Positions 25,801-34,241 of a stretch of 48,651 bases of DNA are shown in pieces. The DNA comes from a bacterium. GTDB lineage: Bacteria; Myxococcota_A; UBA9160; UBA6930. The translations under genes and the position numbers were made by a program. The stretch is taken from NCBI GenBank assembly GCA_024226235.1, contig JAAELW010000396.1, forward strand, positions 1 through 48,651, written 5' to 3'. The notes under the pieces are model-generated. The model saw nothing but the letters and a program-made list of their open reading frames with translations, made no database searches and had not been told where the DNA came from. The first letter of the stretch is position 1. Each line of letters opens with the position of its first letter.

Positions 25801-27228
25801 ATGATGAGCTACCGCTACGACCGCCTCTCCGCCCAGGACAACAGCTTCCTCCTGGCCGAGACACCCAATACGCACATGCACGTGGCGGGTCTGCAGATCT
25901 TCCAGCTCGGCGATCTCGCCACCGAGGAGGGTGGTGTGGACATGCAGGCCATCAAGGCCAAGACCGAGGCGCAGTTGCACCTGATTCCGCGCTATCGGCA
26001 GAAGATCCAGTGGACTCCAATCACCCAGGATCCCGTCTGGGTGGACGATGCGGAGTTCAACATCGACTACCACATGCGTCATACCAGCCTCCCCCAGCCC
26101 GGGAGTCTGGACCAGCTGAAGAAGCTGGCTGCCCGGATCATGGCCCAGCAACTCGACCGGGAGCGGCCGCTCTGGGAGATGTGGGTCGTGGAAGGCCTGG
26201 AAGGCGACCGCTTTGCGATGATCAGCAAGATCCACCACTGCATGATCGATGGGATGGCCGGCGTGGATCTGGCCCAGATCCTGATGGACATAAAGCCCGA
26301 CAAGGAGATTCCCGAGCCCGTCCGCTACATCCCGAAGCCCACTCCTTCCGGGGCCGAGCTTCTCCGCGACAGCGTCGGTTACCGCCTGGGGATGCCCTTC
26401 CGGGCCATTCGCGGCTACCGGGAATTCCAGGCGGAGACGGAGGACGTGGGCCACGAGGTCCGCGTGCGGCTCCGAGCGCTCGGTGAGCTCTTCGACCAGG
26501 CGTTCGATCCTCCGTCGGAGACACCGATCAACGGGGAGCTTGGTCCCCACCGACGCTTCGACTGGCTGTCGATGTCGCTTGCCGAGGTCAAGCAAGTCCG
26601 GCGCGCCTCGGATGCCAGCTTGAATGACGTGGTCTTGAACACGGCCGCGGGTGCGTTCCGGCGCTACATGGTGCATCGTGGCTGCGACCCTGCGGAGATC
26701 CGCTTCCGGGTTTCGGCGCCCGTGAGCATGCGGCGCGAGGGTGAGCAGGGGCAGCTCGGAAACCGCGTTTCTGCCTGGCAGGTGGATCTGCCGCTGGACG
26801 AGCCGGATCCGCTGGAGCGCCTGGCGTTGATCCATGAGACCACGCAGGGCTTGAAGGACAGCAACTCGGCGATCGGTATCGACATGATCATGCAGGTGGC
26901 CGAGTGGACGCCGCCGGTACTTCTCTCGCTGGGGGCCCAGGCGATCGACGGACAGACGAATTCGATCATCACCAACGTCCCGGGGCCGCAGTTCCCCCTC
27001 TATATGCTAGGTGCAAGATTGTTGGAGATGATGCCCGTGGTTCCGCTACTGGCCGGGGTCGGCCTCGCGATCGCGCTCTTCAGCTACGACGGCAGGCTCA
27101 CCTGGGGCGTCAACGCCGACTACGCGTTGGTGCCGGACCTGCCGATCTTCACGGGCATGCTGAAGGAGAGCTTCATCGAGTTCGCCGACGCGGTGGGGGT
27201 CGACGTGCAGGGAGAGCTGGCGGCCTGA
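25801..27228 (+). CDS. WS/DGAT wax-ester/triacylglycerol synthase-like acyltransferase
   Basis: 475 residues of the WS/DGAT family, which transfers acyl groups from acyl-CoA to long-chain alcohols or diacylglycerol at the membrane. The catalytic motif HHxxxDG is H145-H146...D150-G151 (KIHHCMIDGMAGVDL). Typical flanking blocks are present: PLWEMWVVEGL, SLNDVVLNTAAGAFRRYM, PVSMR and ITNVPGPQFPLYMLGA. The ATG at 25801 is served by AGGAG overlapping the upstream stop. Its last codons (Gln-Gly-Glu-Leu-Ala-Ala) fall inside a 42-bp tandem duplication shared with the convergent TerB-like gene. With the esterase upstream it suggests a neutral-lipid storage and mobilisation pair. Confidence 0.9.
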   Translation: MMSYRYDRLSAQDNSFLLAETPNTHMHVAGLQIFQLGDLATEEGGVDMQAIKAKTEAQLHLIPRYRQKIQWTPITQDPVWVDDAEFNIDYHMRHTSLPQPGSLDQLKKLAARIMAQQLDRERPLWEMWVVEGLEGDRFAMISKIHHCMIDGMAGVDLAQILMDIKPDKEIPEPVRYIPKPTPSGAELLRDSVGYRLGMPFRAIRGYREFQAETEDVGHEVRVRLRALGELFDQAFDPPSETPINGELGPHRRFDWLSMSLAEVKQVRRASDASLNDVVLNTAAGAFRRYMVHRGCDPAEIRFRVSAPVSMRREGEQGQLGNRVSAWQVDLPLDEPDPLERLALIHETTQGLKDSNSAIGIDMIMQVAEWTPPVLLSLGAQAIDGQTNSIITNVPGPQFPLYMLGARLLEMMPVVPLLAGVGLAIALFSYDGRLTWGVNADYALVPDLPIFTGMLKESFIEFADAVGVDVQGELAA

Positions 27229-27302
27229 TCATTTGGCTTTCCGGCGCAGCAGGGACAGCTGGCGGCCTGATCATTTGGCTTTCCGGCGGAGCAGGGAGAG
27301 CT
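27208..27302. repeat. 42-bp tandem duplication spanning two convergent stop codons
   Basis: 27208-27249 and 27250-27291 match at 40 of 42 positions, and an 11-base third partial copy follows (27292-27302). Each unit holds TGATCA: TGA read on the plus strand and TGA on the minus strand. The WS/DGAT gene stops in unit 1 and the TerB-like gene stops in unit 2. With a single unit the two genes would end exactly tail to tail. Confidence 0.92.
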
Positions 27303-27798
27303 TGTCCCGGTAGTGGGAACGGTAGGCGTTCGCCTCGGCGCGGGTGAAGCCCAGCTCTTCGGCAATGGCCCGGATCTCACCGGACTCGGGCCCGGAGATC
27401 GTCCCGTCGGCTGCCGCCACCGCGTAGAGGCATTCGAGCAGCTTCACTCGCTGTGGACGGGTGGAGTGCTCCCGAAACTCGCGGGTGACGACGTAGTTTT
27501 CGGTACCGCCGAGCAGCCGGGCCTGGCTCTTCGCGATCTCGACCACCAGATCCGTCTCCTCGGAGCCGAGTTCCGCCAATTCGTGGACGACTCGACGCAT
27601 CTCGTCCGCCTCTTCGCCCGCGATCTCGAGATCCGCGTTTGCGACCCGGGCCAGCACATAGGCGAAGCCCGCGAGAAAGCGCGAGAGCTCCGGATCGAGA
27701 CGTTCGAGCCGGGACGCAATGGCCCGCACAGTGGCTGTCTCGCCAGTCTTCCGGTCTTCGTTCTTGGCTTCGATTCCGAGGAAACGCAGTAGCGACAT
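27271..27798 (-). CDS. TerB-like / DjlA-N-like tellurite-resistance domain protein
   Basis: 175 residues, all-helical, with the paired acidic motifs of the TerB/DjlA N-terminal domain: VANADLEIAGEEADEMRRVV in the first half and VAAADGTISGPESGEIRAIA in the second, followed by LGFTRAEANAYRS. TerB proteins bind metal or phospholipid membranes and are used in stress responses. No other ter genes are nearby, so function is open. It is monocistronic-looking, convergent with the WS/DGAT gene, and its C-terminal codons share the 42-bp tandem repeat. Confidence 0.8.
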   Translation of the reverse strand: MSLLRFLGIEAKNEDRKTGETATVRAIASRLERLDPELSRFLAGFAYVLARVANADLEIAGEEADEMRRVVHELAELGSEETDLVVEIAKSQARLLGGTENYVVTREFREHSTRPQRVKLLECLYAVAAADGTISGPESGEIRAIAEELGFTRAEANAYRSHYRDKLSLLRRKAK

Positions 27799-27919
27799 GC
27801 GCCCGATCCTAGGTTTCCCGGTCGCCGAGGGCTACGCCCAGCGGATGGTTCTGCCCGGTCCATCCATGGGGAGCGCCCGGCCCGGATTCGAGGAATCCGC
27901 GCAGTCATCGGTCATCCGT

Positions 27920-29245
27920 TCAGACGAGCCTCAGCGCTGCAACGAGAATCGAAGCAAGCGCCGCGGCGTACGTGAGCCCCACGAAGAGCGCAGCCCTGTG
28001 GATGGCTGCGGGCACGCGCTGAGAGAGCTCGTGCAGGGGGACGCGGTGCACGAGGAGTGGAATCAGCGCGAGCCCAGCCAGGAAACCACCCAGGTGCGCG
28101 ATGTGGCCCATCTGGGGTAGCAGGAAGTCTCCGGCCGCGATGACCACCAGAAGTGCAACGAGATCCGGCATGCTGAGCCGGGCCGAGGCAGGGAGTTCTT
28201 CCCGCCGCCAGAGGTGGAGGCCCACCCATGCCCCGATCGCGCCCGTGATTCCTGCTGAAGCGCCCGCACCCGTCTGAGTGGGCAGGGCCCATGCCGATGC
28301 AATGCAGCCCACCAGGGAGGAAAGACCGAGCAGCAGGCCGAAGCGGGCCGAACCCAGCAGGTGCTCGATGAGGAAGCCGGTCAGCAGAAGGCCGGACGCA
28401 TTCATCGCGATGTGCAGGAAACCGAGGTGAATTAGCCCGGCCGTCCAGGGCCGCCAGAATTCACCCTGCAAGATTTTCTCCCCGGAATTCGCTCCCAGTG
28501 CGATCAGCCATTCGCCGTCCGTCGCTGCGAGCCCCATCTGTAGAGCGGCGACTGCTGTCAGTATCAAGACGACCACGCAGGTGAGGTGAGGCCAGGCAGA
28601 TGCAACCCGGGCGCCGGCAGCATTTCGTTTGTCCAAGGCCTCCAACTGGTCCGCACCTTCGGGCAGCGCTGCGATGCGCGCGCGGATCTCGTCGGCCAGG
28701 CGAAGCGCATCTTCTGCGGTGTCGAGCAACCGGAGCCGAATCCCCAGTCGGCGACCGTTGCTGATTCCGATCAACAGCGCGCCCACCGGCACTTTGCGCA
28801 ACTCCAGCGAGCTGATCTGGTGATGGGGCAGGAAGGTCGCCGGGCGGCTGTTCCTGTCCAGGACTCGCAAGCCTTCCGGCTCCACGCTCAGCCACGCCGG
28901 GCTCTCCTGCTCCATTCGATATCCCCGAAGAGCCGTGATCATGACGGTCACAAAGGCCGCTACGACTCCGGCTCCCAGAACGACTTGTCCCCATGACGGA
29001 ATGGCATTTCCGAACTTCAGTACCAACGCGGTACATGTGAGTTCTGTCGCCAGAGCCGCCATGACCAACGTCGAAGTCGCAGAACCATCGACCGGCATGC
29101 GGGAAAGCCTGAAGACAGGATCGGCTGATCCAGGCTCTGGAAAGCTGGAGTCGGAGAAGGCGCCAGGCACACCAGCCGTCCCAGGGCTGGTGTGCGGCGT
29201 CCTCGACGCTCGATCCGCGGGCATCATTTCGTCAAGGTGGCGCAC
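27920..29245 (-). CDS. Rhomboid-family intramembrane serine protease with N-terminal PH-like domain
   Basis: 441 residues. TM helices near 58-75 and 87-107 precede a soluble beta-rich segment (about 117-195, WLSVEPEGLRVLD...SLELRKVPVGALLIG), PH-like in look. The rhomboid core follows from about 220: FWRPWTAGLIHLGFLHIAMN (H273, H278, N282), catalytic Ser330 in GAGASAGITGAIG and catalytic His384 in GHIAHLGGFLAG, so the dyad is intact. It cleaves membrane helices in the lipid bilayer. The GTG at 29245 is chosen for AGGGGG upstream; ATG 29227 is an alternative. It lies 13 bases after the RHS gene and is the last gene of the sorting cassette, so the RHS protein is its likeliest local substrate. 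Confidence 0.85.
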   Translation of the reverse strand: MRHLDEMMPADRASRTPHTSPGTAGVPGAFSDSSFPEPGSADPVFRLSRMPVDGSATSTLVMAALATELTCTALVLKFGNAIPSWGQVVLGAGVVAAFVTVMITALRGYRMEQESPAWLSVEPEGLRVLDRNSRPATFLPHHQISSLELRKVPVGALLIGISNGRRLGIRLRLLDTAEDALRLADEIRARIAALPEGADQLEALDKRNAAGARVASAWPHLTCVVVLILTAVAALQMGLAATDGEWLIALGANSGEKILQGEFWRPWTAGLIHLGFLHIAMNASGLLLTGFLIEHLLGSARFGLLLGLSSLVGCIASAWALPTQTGAGASAGITGAIGAWVGLHLWRREELPASARLSMPDLVALLVVIAAGDFLLPQMGHIAHLGGFLAGLALIPLLVHRVPLHELSQRVPAAIHRAALFVGLTYAAALASILVAALRLV

Positions 29246-29258
29246 CCTGCGAGCCCCC

Positions 29259-32200
29259 TCAATTGCGCCGGCGTCGGCGCAGGATGAGCGAGCCGAGGAG
29301 TAGCTGGAGCGGAATCAGCCAGAGCAAGCCCCGGGCTGCACCGGGCAGGGTCGCTGCGGCGACAGGTGAGCATCCTCCTCCTGGCGAGCCGCCTTCGCTC
29401 GACCCTCCACCTCCCGATCCTCCACTGCTACCCGCGGGTGTCGTCGTGGAAGGTATGGGGGGTTTCGGTCTGGCTGCGCCTTCCGTGCCAAGGGCCGCGA
29501 GCGCCCACGCGACGAAGGCCATCAATGCAGCAAGGGCACCAAACGCCACGACGAATGCGGTTACGCCGATAATTGCGGCGATGGCGGCGATGAGCGCGTA
29601 GGTGACAGCGAAACCTCCGAAGAAGGTATCAGCCGAAACCGTCCCATCCGGATCGGAGAACCAGACCGGATTTCCCAACGTGTACGTGTATTGGTTGATC
29701 AACTGGAAGATCGGATCCGGCGACAGGAAGCGGCCGATGGCCGGGTCGTAGATGCGGAAGCCCAGGATCATCAGCTCCCCGATCTCGGCACGGCCGATGA
29801 ATCGCACGGGATCGCCTGTTGCGCCGTATACTTCCTCGACGCCATAGGGCGAGTAGAGGTAGTGCGCCAGTGTGGCTCCCTGCTCATCCGAGGTGAACTT
29901 GACGTTGCCCCGGAAGTCGAAATGGCGATATTGGCGATCGCCCGTCGTCAGGCCGATCACGACTTCGCCCAGGTCGATCGCAAACGGTGTGCCGACGCTG
30001 TCAGCCTGGATCGCACTGCCGAACGTCCTCGTGGTTGTCGTGCCCGAAACGTTGGCGGACAGAAGGCGCCCGGTCATGTCCCATTCGAAGGTGTCGGCCC
30101 CATGGGATGCGAGCCGGCCGTTTGCCGTCCAGGTCAGGGTGGCACCGTTGCGCATGGTGGCGAAACCCGCTGCGTCGTAGCTGTAGGTGTGGGTGATCGC
30201 CCCGGATACGCTCTTCGAGAGCAGCCGGTTTCCTTCGGCGTTGTAGGCATAGGAGCTCGTGCCATTGGCCAACATATTCGATTTTGCGTCGTGTACGAAG
30301 GCGCGGAAATCCGAGCCGCCGTCTCCCCACGCGAAGATCCGCTTGCCGGATCGGGTCCAGGGATCCGAAGGATCGTCGACGGGACGGAGCCAGTACTCCT
30401 CGTGAGTCGAGGCCGTGACTCCACCTGAGGTCGAGGTGTCGACGATGGTTCGGATGCTGCTGAGCATCCCGCCGGCCACGTCCCTGGTGATCGAGGTCGA
30501 CTCCACGATGCCGCCGCCCGCATCGGTCGTCGTGGATCCGCTGAGCACGCCGTCCCCGGGATCGTGCGAGAACGTTCTTTCGAGGCCGTTTCCGTAGCAG
30601 ATTTCGACGAGGTGCCCGGCGCCGTAGATGCGTTCGATCACCCGGTCCGGCCCGTCCCAGACTTCGATCTCGCGATCGGCGAGATCGTAGACGAACGCGA
30701 GGTTCCGAAGCAGGCTCAGGTCCGGCAAGACGTATTGGGTTCCCGTTCGGCGCGACCGCAGGTCGTAGCTGTGAAGGGTCGAGGTGCCGTCGCCGTGATC
30801 CACGGAGCTGATCCGGCCTGCTCCGTCGTAGGCGAAGCTTTCGGTCGTGCCGCGGATGCTGTCGGTGGAGGCAACGAGCTGGCTGTTCAGATACTGGAGC
30901 GTCAGCGTTCCCTCGAGCGAGCCATTGCGGAGGGCACGAATCAGGCTCGGTCGGCCGGTCGTATCCCAGTCGATCTCCTGGCGCATCCCGTTCGGGCGTT
31001 CACGGGCCGTCTGGCGGCCCGAAGCCTCGTACTCGAAGTGGGTGTCGTTCCACTGACCGTTCGCTCTCTCTCGCTGCGCGCTGAGTCGGCCCAACTGGTC
31101 GTAGATCATTTCGTGGTCTTCGGCCCCTGGCCTCGCAATGTGTGTGGGTCGGCCGTCGCTCCGAACATCGATGACGATGTCTCCCGAGCCTGGAGGAGCG
31201 AGAGCGATCCGCCGCAGGTTGCGGTCCGCATCGTATTCGCGTTGCCAGACGGCGCCTTCCTCGGGCTGCCCCGGAGCCGTTCCCTCCAGGCGATTTCCGA
31301 TGGCGTCGTACACGCGTGTCTGCGCGACACCGTTGATTGTCACCGTGGTCGCATGCCCGTGGAGGCCGTAGCCGGAGAAAGTCTGCATCACTCCGTCCGG
31401 GCCGGTGAGGCTGGCCAACGTGCCGTCCCCGTGATAGGCGAACTGGGTGATCTCGCCGGCGCCGAGGGCTCGCACTGTCAAGCGCCCCACCGAGTCGTAG
31501 CTGCGTTGCTCGACCATGCCTAGCGAATCCTGGATCACAGCGAAGGCTGTTCGCCCGGGGCTTTCGCGATTGAGGCCGTCTGCATGGTAGGAGTGGAGGA
31601 CGACGTTGCCCGAGGGCTGGAGCTCCGAAGTCATGTCATCACCGCTCCAGGCCCACGAAGTCGTGGCCCCACTTGCGGCGGTATGGCTCACGGGCCGTCG
31701 GTCATCCCAGCTCCACGTTTCGGTCTCGCCGACCTCTATGTACTGGATCTCGCTGAGCTCGTGGTTCGAGTCGTACGCGAAGACACGCTCGTTGCCCATC
31801 GGATCCCAGTAGCGGGTGCGGTAGAGCCCAGCGTTCTTCGGTTGATAGTCGAAGCTGTGGCTGGGGTTCTCCTCGCCGATCTCGCGGATCTCTTCGACCC
31901 GATTGCCCTGGTAGTCGATTTCGATCCGTTCGCCCTCCGAGTTCACCAGCGTGACGAGAAGGCCCCCGGAATACTCGTAGGACCAGCCCGGCCGGCCTTC
32001 GGCAATGTCCAGCCCGTCGCGGGCGCCCACCAGTTGGCCGCTCGTGTCCCAGGAGAAACTTGCCTGTCGTCCGATGAGGTCGTCGATGCCGATCACCTGC
32101 CCGGCGCTGTCATGCGAGATCGCGAACAGGGCTGTGCAGGATGATTCCGCGGTGCATTGCTGGATCTGCGTGGTGTGAAGCGTTCCGGCCACCACCTGGG

Positions 32201-32714
32201 ACTGATACTCGATCCGCGGGAAGGGGCCGTCCGCCCAGTGTTCGAAGGCGAGCCTGCCAGCGCCGTCGAACGAAAGCATGAGGCCGCCCTTCCAGCGAAT
32301 GGCCGACGCGTTCACCTTGACCCAGAAGCTGCCCGCAATCGCCTCTCCGTCCTGGACGTCCGTCACGTCATGGATGGCACCGGACTCATCGACGAAGGTG
32401 GTTCCGTCGTAGGTCACGTCGAAGTTCCAGCGCCAGGCCGAAGACGCCGAGTTGTAGGTTGCGCTGATCTCCCGGGTGCCGAGTCGCGTGTCACGCGAGA
32501 GATCGCCCCGACGCACGATCAGGTTCCCGCCCATGGTGTTGACGACGCCGAAGCGGAAGGGCACGAATCCGTCGAGCTGGTATTCCACGAGACCGGGGGA
32601 GGCAGCTAGCGGTTGGCTGCTGGGCTTGCAGCCGAATGTGCCGATGGTCAGGACCAGAAGGCCTGCAAGGATCCGGGTAGCGGGTGATCTGCGGGTGGGC
32701 TTGGGTCGTTTCAT
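29259..32714 (-). CDS. Giant RHS-repeat surface protein with lipoprotein-like N-terminus and MYXO-CTERM-like C-terminus
   Basis: 1151 residues. An N-terminal export signal ends at a weak lipobox (IGTFGC, Cys29). Residues about 100-960 are YD/RHS repeats (GRLTVRAL, YDAAGF, YNAEGNRL, FEWDMTGRLLS). The RHS core-associated motif IYDPAIGRFLSPDP is at 988-1001 and SDPDG ends it. Where a toxin tip usually follows, there is instead a strongly hydrophobic stretch (about 1031-1076). Then come a Pro/Gly/Ser linker, Gly-Gly-Gly-Cys1115-Ser, one TM helix (about 1125-1145) and five Arg. That tripartite end is the MYXO-CTERM style of sorting signal with its invariant Cys. The start ATG overlaps the preceding stop (ATGA). 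It is the presumed substrate of the CPBP protease and Lgt-like enzyme encoded upstream. No immunity gene is recognisable. Confidence 0.88.
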   Translation of the reverse strand: MKRPKPTRRSPATRILAGLLVLTIGTFGCKPSSQPLAASPGLVEYQLDGFVPFRFGVVNTMGGNLIVRRGDLSRDTRLGTREISATYNSASSAWRWNFDVTYDGTTFVDESGAIHDVTDVQDGEAIAGSFWVKVNASAIRWKGGLMLSFDGAGRLAFEHWADGPFPRIEYQSQVVAGTLHTTQIQQCTAESSCTALFAISHDSAGQVIGIDDLIGRQASFSWDTSGQLVGARDGLDIAEGRPGWSYEYSGGLLVTLVNSEGERIEIDYQGNRVEEIREIGEENPSHSFDYQPKNAGLYRTRYWDPMGNERVFAYDSNHELSEIQYIEVGETETWSWDDRRPVSHTAASGATTSWAWSGDDMTSELQPSGNVVLHSYHADGLNRESPGRTAFAVIQDSLGMVEQRSYDSVGRLTVRALGAGEITQFAYHGDGTLASLTGPDGVMQTFSGYGLHGHATTVTINGVAQTRVYDAIGNRLEGTAPGQPEEGAVWQREYDADRNLRRIALAPPGSGDIVIDVRSDGRPTHIARPGAEDHEMIYDQLGRLSAQRERANGQWNDTHFEYEASGRQTARERPNGMRQEIDWDTTGRPSLIRALRNGSLEGTLTLQYLNSQLVASTDSIRGTTESFAYDGAGRISSVDHGDGTSTLHSYDLRSRRTGTQYVLPDLSLLRNLAFVYDLADREIEVWDGPDRVIERIYGAGHLVEICYGNGLERTFSHDPGDGVLSGSTTTDAGGGIVESTSITRDVAGGMLSSIRTIVDTSTSGGVTASTHEEYWLRPVDDPSDPWTRSGKRIFAWGDGGSDFRAFVHDAKSNMLANGTSSYAYNAEGNRLLSKSVSGAITHTYSYDAAGFATMRNGATLTWTANGRLASHGADTFEWDMTGRLLSANVSGTTTTRTFGSAIQADSVGTPFAIDLGEVVIGLTTGDRQYRHFDFRGNVKFTSDEQGATLAHYLYSPYGVEEVYGATGDPVRFIGRAEIGELMILGFRIYDPAIGRFLSPDPIFQLINQYTYTLGNPVWFSDPDGTVSADTFFGGFAVTYALIAAIAAIIGVTAFVVAFGALAALMAFVAWALAALGTEGAARPKPPIPSTTTPAGSSGGSGGGGSSEGGSPGGGCSPVAAATLPGAARGLLWLIPLQLLLGSLILRRRRRN
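29262..29380 (-). other. Cys-containing C-terminal sorting signal of the RHS protein
   Basis: The Gly-rich/Cys motif (codon for Cys1115 at 29370-29372), hydrophobic helix and RRRRRN end give the three-part build of MYXO-, JDVT-, Synerg- and CGP-CTERM signals. In published in-silico work these are assigned to CPBP-type glutamic intramembrane proteases (myxosortases). A gene of exactly that class sits two genes upstream. Confidence 0.75.
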
Positions 32715-33568
32715 GACTGGGTCTCCGTGATGGGGGAGGAGTGAGACGGGCTGAACAGGTCTTCGCGTCCTGTCGGGTGCTGCGTCCGGGAGATGGCTGT
32801 CTGGAGTACGTGCAGCACGGACCAGAACAGGTAGAGGCCAGGTCCGAACACGAGGGTCTCGGCCGTAGCGACTCGGTCTCCGCTTCCGAGCAGGGCCAGG
32901 CTGATTGCGAGAGGCAGCGCGTGTACAGCGAGTAGGGCGCGGTACATCCGGCCCGGGGAGTCCGCATCGATCCAGCGGATCCAGCGGATCCGGTCGATCA
33001 TGAACCGGACCCAGGAGACGAGGTGGTAGCCGGTGACGGCTGCAAACACGTCGCTGAGCGAGGGGCCCGTCCAGGTGAGGCCCAGGCGGACGGTCCAGCC
33101 CAGTTCGGGAGTCAAGAGACCCGCCAACACGACGACGGACGTGGCTGCGAGTGCGCCGGCATGGCCCGTCGGTGAACGAATGAGATCTGGCAGGCGGCCC
33201 TCGTCGCGGTACGCCTGGCCCAGGGCGAGATCGTTCTCGGCGACATGCCATGCGGAGACGCCGAAGAAGAAGAGGATCAGTCCGGGCGCCAGGTGGAGCA
33301 GCCACGCGTATGTGCCGAGCAGCGTTCCGATCGAGGTGATGATGAATATCCGCCACAACGGAACCGGGATATCGCGTGGGCGAAGCTGGGCCATGCGCTG
33401 CCGCGCAAACCAGGCTGCGCCAATCAGGTGGCCGTAGCCGAAAGTGGTGATGCAGCGGTAGACCCAGACAGATCGCTCTCCGGGGTCCGGCCACATTGCG
33501 TGAGCGATGCCGAGCAGGGCACCTGCCACAGCGGCCGATTGCACGCGGTTACGCAGGTGCGACGGCAT
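32711..33568 (-). CDS. Histidine-rich polytopic membrane protein, unknown function
   Basis: 285 residues with about seven to eight predicted TM helices. Striking polar positions lie inside or beside helices: H47 (GYGHLIGAAWF), H92, H108 with E111 and N112 (SAWHVAEND), H182 (TGYHLVSW), H216 and H253 (SVLHVLQT). Several intramembrane His plus one Glu suggest a metal- or haem-dependent membrane enzyme, loosely like membrane di-iron oxygenases, but I recognise no family. It overlaps the CPBP gene by 20 bases and its stop overlaps the RHS start (ATGA), so it is translationally locked between protease and substrate. It may be an RHS-specific export, modification or chaperone factor. The C-terminus is soluble and Ser/Thr-rich. 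Confidence 0.65.
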   Translation of the reverse strand: MPSHLRNRVQSAAVAGALLGIAHAMWPDPGERSVWVYRCITTFGYGHLIGAAWFARQRMAQLRPRDIPVPLWRIFIITSIGTLLGTYAWLLHLAPGLILFFFGVSAWHVAENDLALGQAYRDEGRLPDLIRSPTGHAGALAATSVVVLAGLLTPELGWTVRLGLTWTGPSLSDVFAAVTGYHLVSWVRFMIDRIRWIRWIDADSPGRMYRALLAVHALPLAISLALLGSGDRVATAETLVFGPGLYLFWSVLHVLQTAISRTQHPTGREDLFSPSHSSPITETQS

Positions 33569-34241
33569 GGCCCATTCCTTTCCGGGTGCTGCGCGCGACT
33601 CGGAGCCCCCATGCGAAGGCAGCAGATGCGAGTAGCCCCAGGTCGAGTTCGCGATCTGACGGGGGTGGGAGAACGCTCGCCAGGTTCAGCCCGGCGTGGA
33701 GGGCGATGCAGAAGCCGAGGCAATGCGTCCATTCATAGGTGAAGCCGAGCGCGAGACCGACGAGCAGGGTGCCGAGCACCGCCCAGGGATGGACGTGGGA
33801 AACTGCAAACAACAGGCTGGCGAGGACGACCCGGGCGAAGCCAGGCAGAGGCACCTGCGCGAAAGCGTTCTGCAGGCGTTCGCGGTACAGAAGTTCCTCG
33901 AATACGGGCCCCAGTCCGAGCACGGCCAACCACGTGAGCCAACCCTCGGGGCGGGTCTGGATCGGTTCGGCGGCAAGGCCGATCGAGAGTCCGACGCAGC
34001 CGATCACTCCCGTCCAGAGCGGATAGGCAGCGAAGCCCGAGAGCAGGCCGAGAAGCCAACAGCCAGGCGGCGTGCGGCGCCCGGCATCGGGCTTCCGGGT
34101 GGCGAGCAGCAGCGCGGTGGCCAGCAAGAAGGAGCCGAAGACGGCACGCTCCGGACCCCACGGTTCGGCAGAGATTCCGGCTACGAGCAGAAGAGTCCAG
34201 GTTGCCAGGGTGGTCGCCAACGCGTCGAGGACTGCCGTCAT
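33549..34241 (-). CDS. CPBP (Rce1/CAAX-like) glutamic intramembrane endopeptidase, candidate sortase
   Basis: 230 residues with about six to seven TM helices and all three CPBP core motifs: E115-E116xxxR120 (FEELLYRER), F145xxxH149 (FAVSH) and H182xxxN186 (HAGLN). This family includes eukaryotic Rce1 and the bacterial myxosortases MrtX/MrtC/MrtP proposed to process Cys-type MYXO-CTERM signals. The N-terminal ~60 residues are a short hydrophobic region unlike a second catalytic domain. The ATG at 34241 overlaps the Lgt-like stop (ATGA), and its own end overlaps the next start by 20 bases. Context makes the downstream RHS protein, with its GGGC-TM-Arg5 end, the obvious substrate. A bacteriocin-immunity-type role (other CPBP proteins) is the alternative. 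Confidence 0.85.
   Translation of the reverse strand: MTAVLDALATTLATWTLLLVAGISAEPWGPERAVFGSFLLATALLLATRKPDAGRRTPPGCWLLGLLSGFAAYPLWTGVIGCVGLSIGLAAEPIQTRPEGWLTWLAVLGLGPVFEELLYRERLQNAFAQVPLPGFARVVLASLLFAVSHVHPWAVLGTLLVGLALGFTYEWTHCLGFCIALHAGLNLASVLPPPSDRELDLGLLASAAFAWGLRVARSTRKGMGHAVAPA

Noticed and set aside
32715-33494. N-terminal extension of the RHS frame
   Set aside because: It overlaps the polytopic membrane protein in another frame and is Arg/Pro-rich noise. The ATG at 32714 has an export signal and ATGA coupling.
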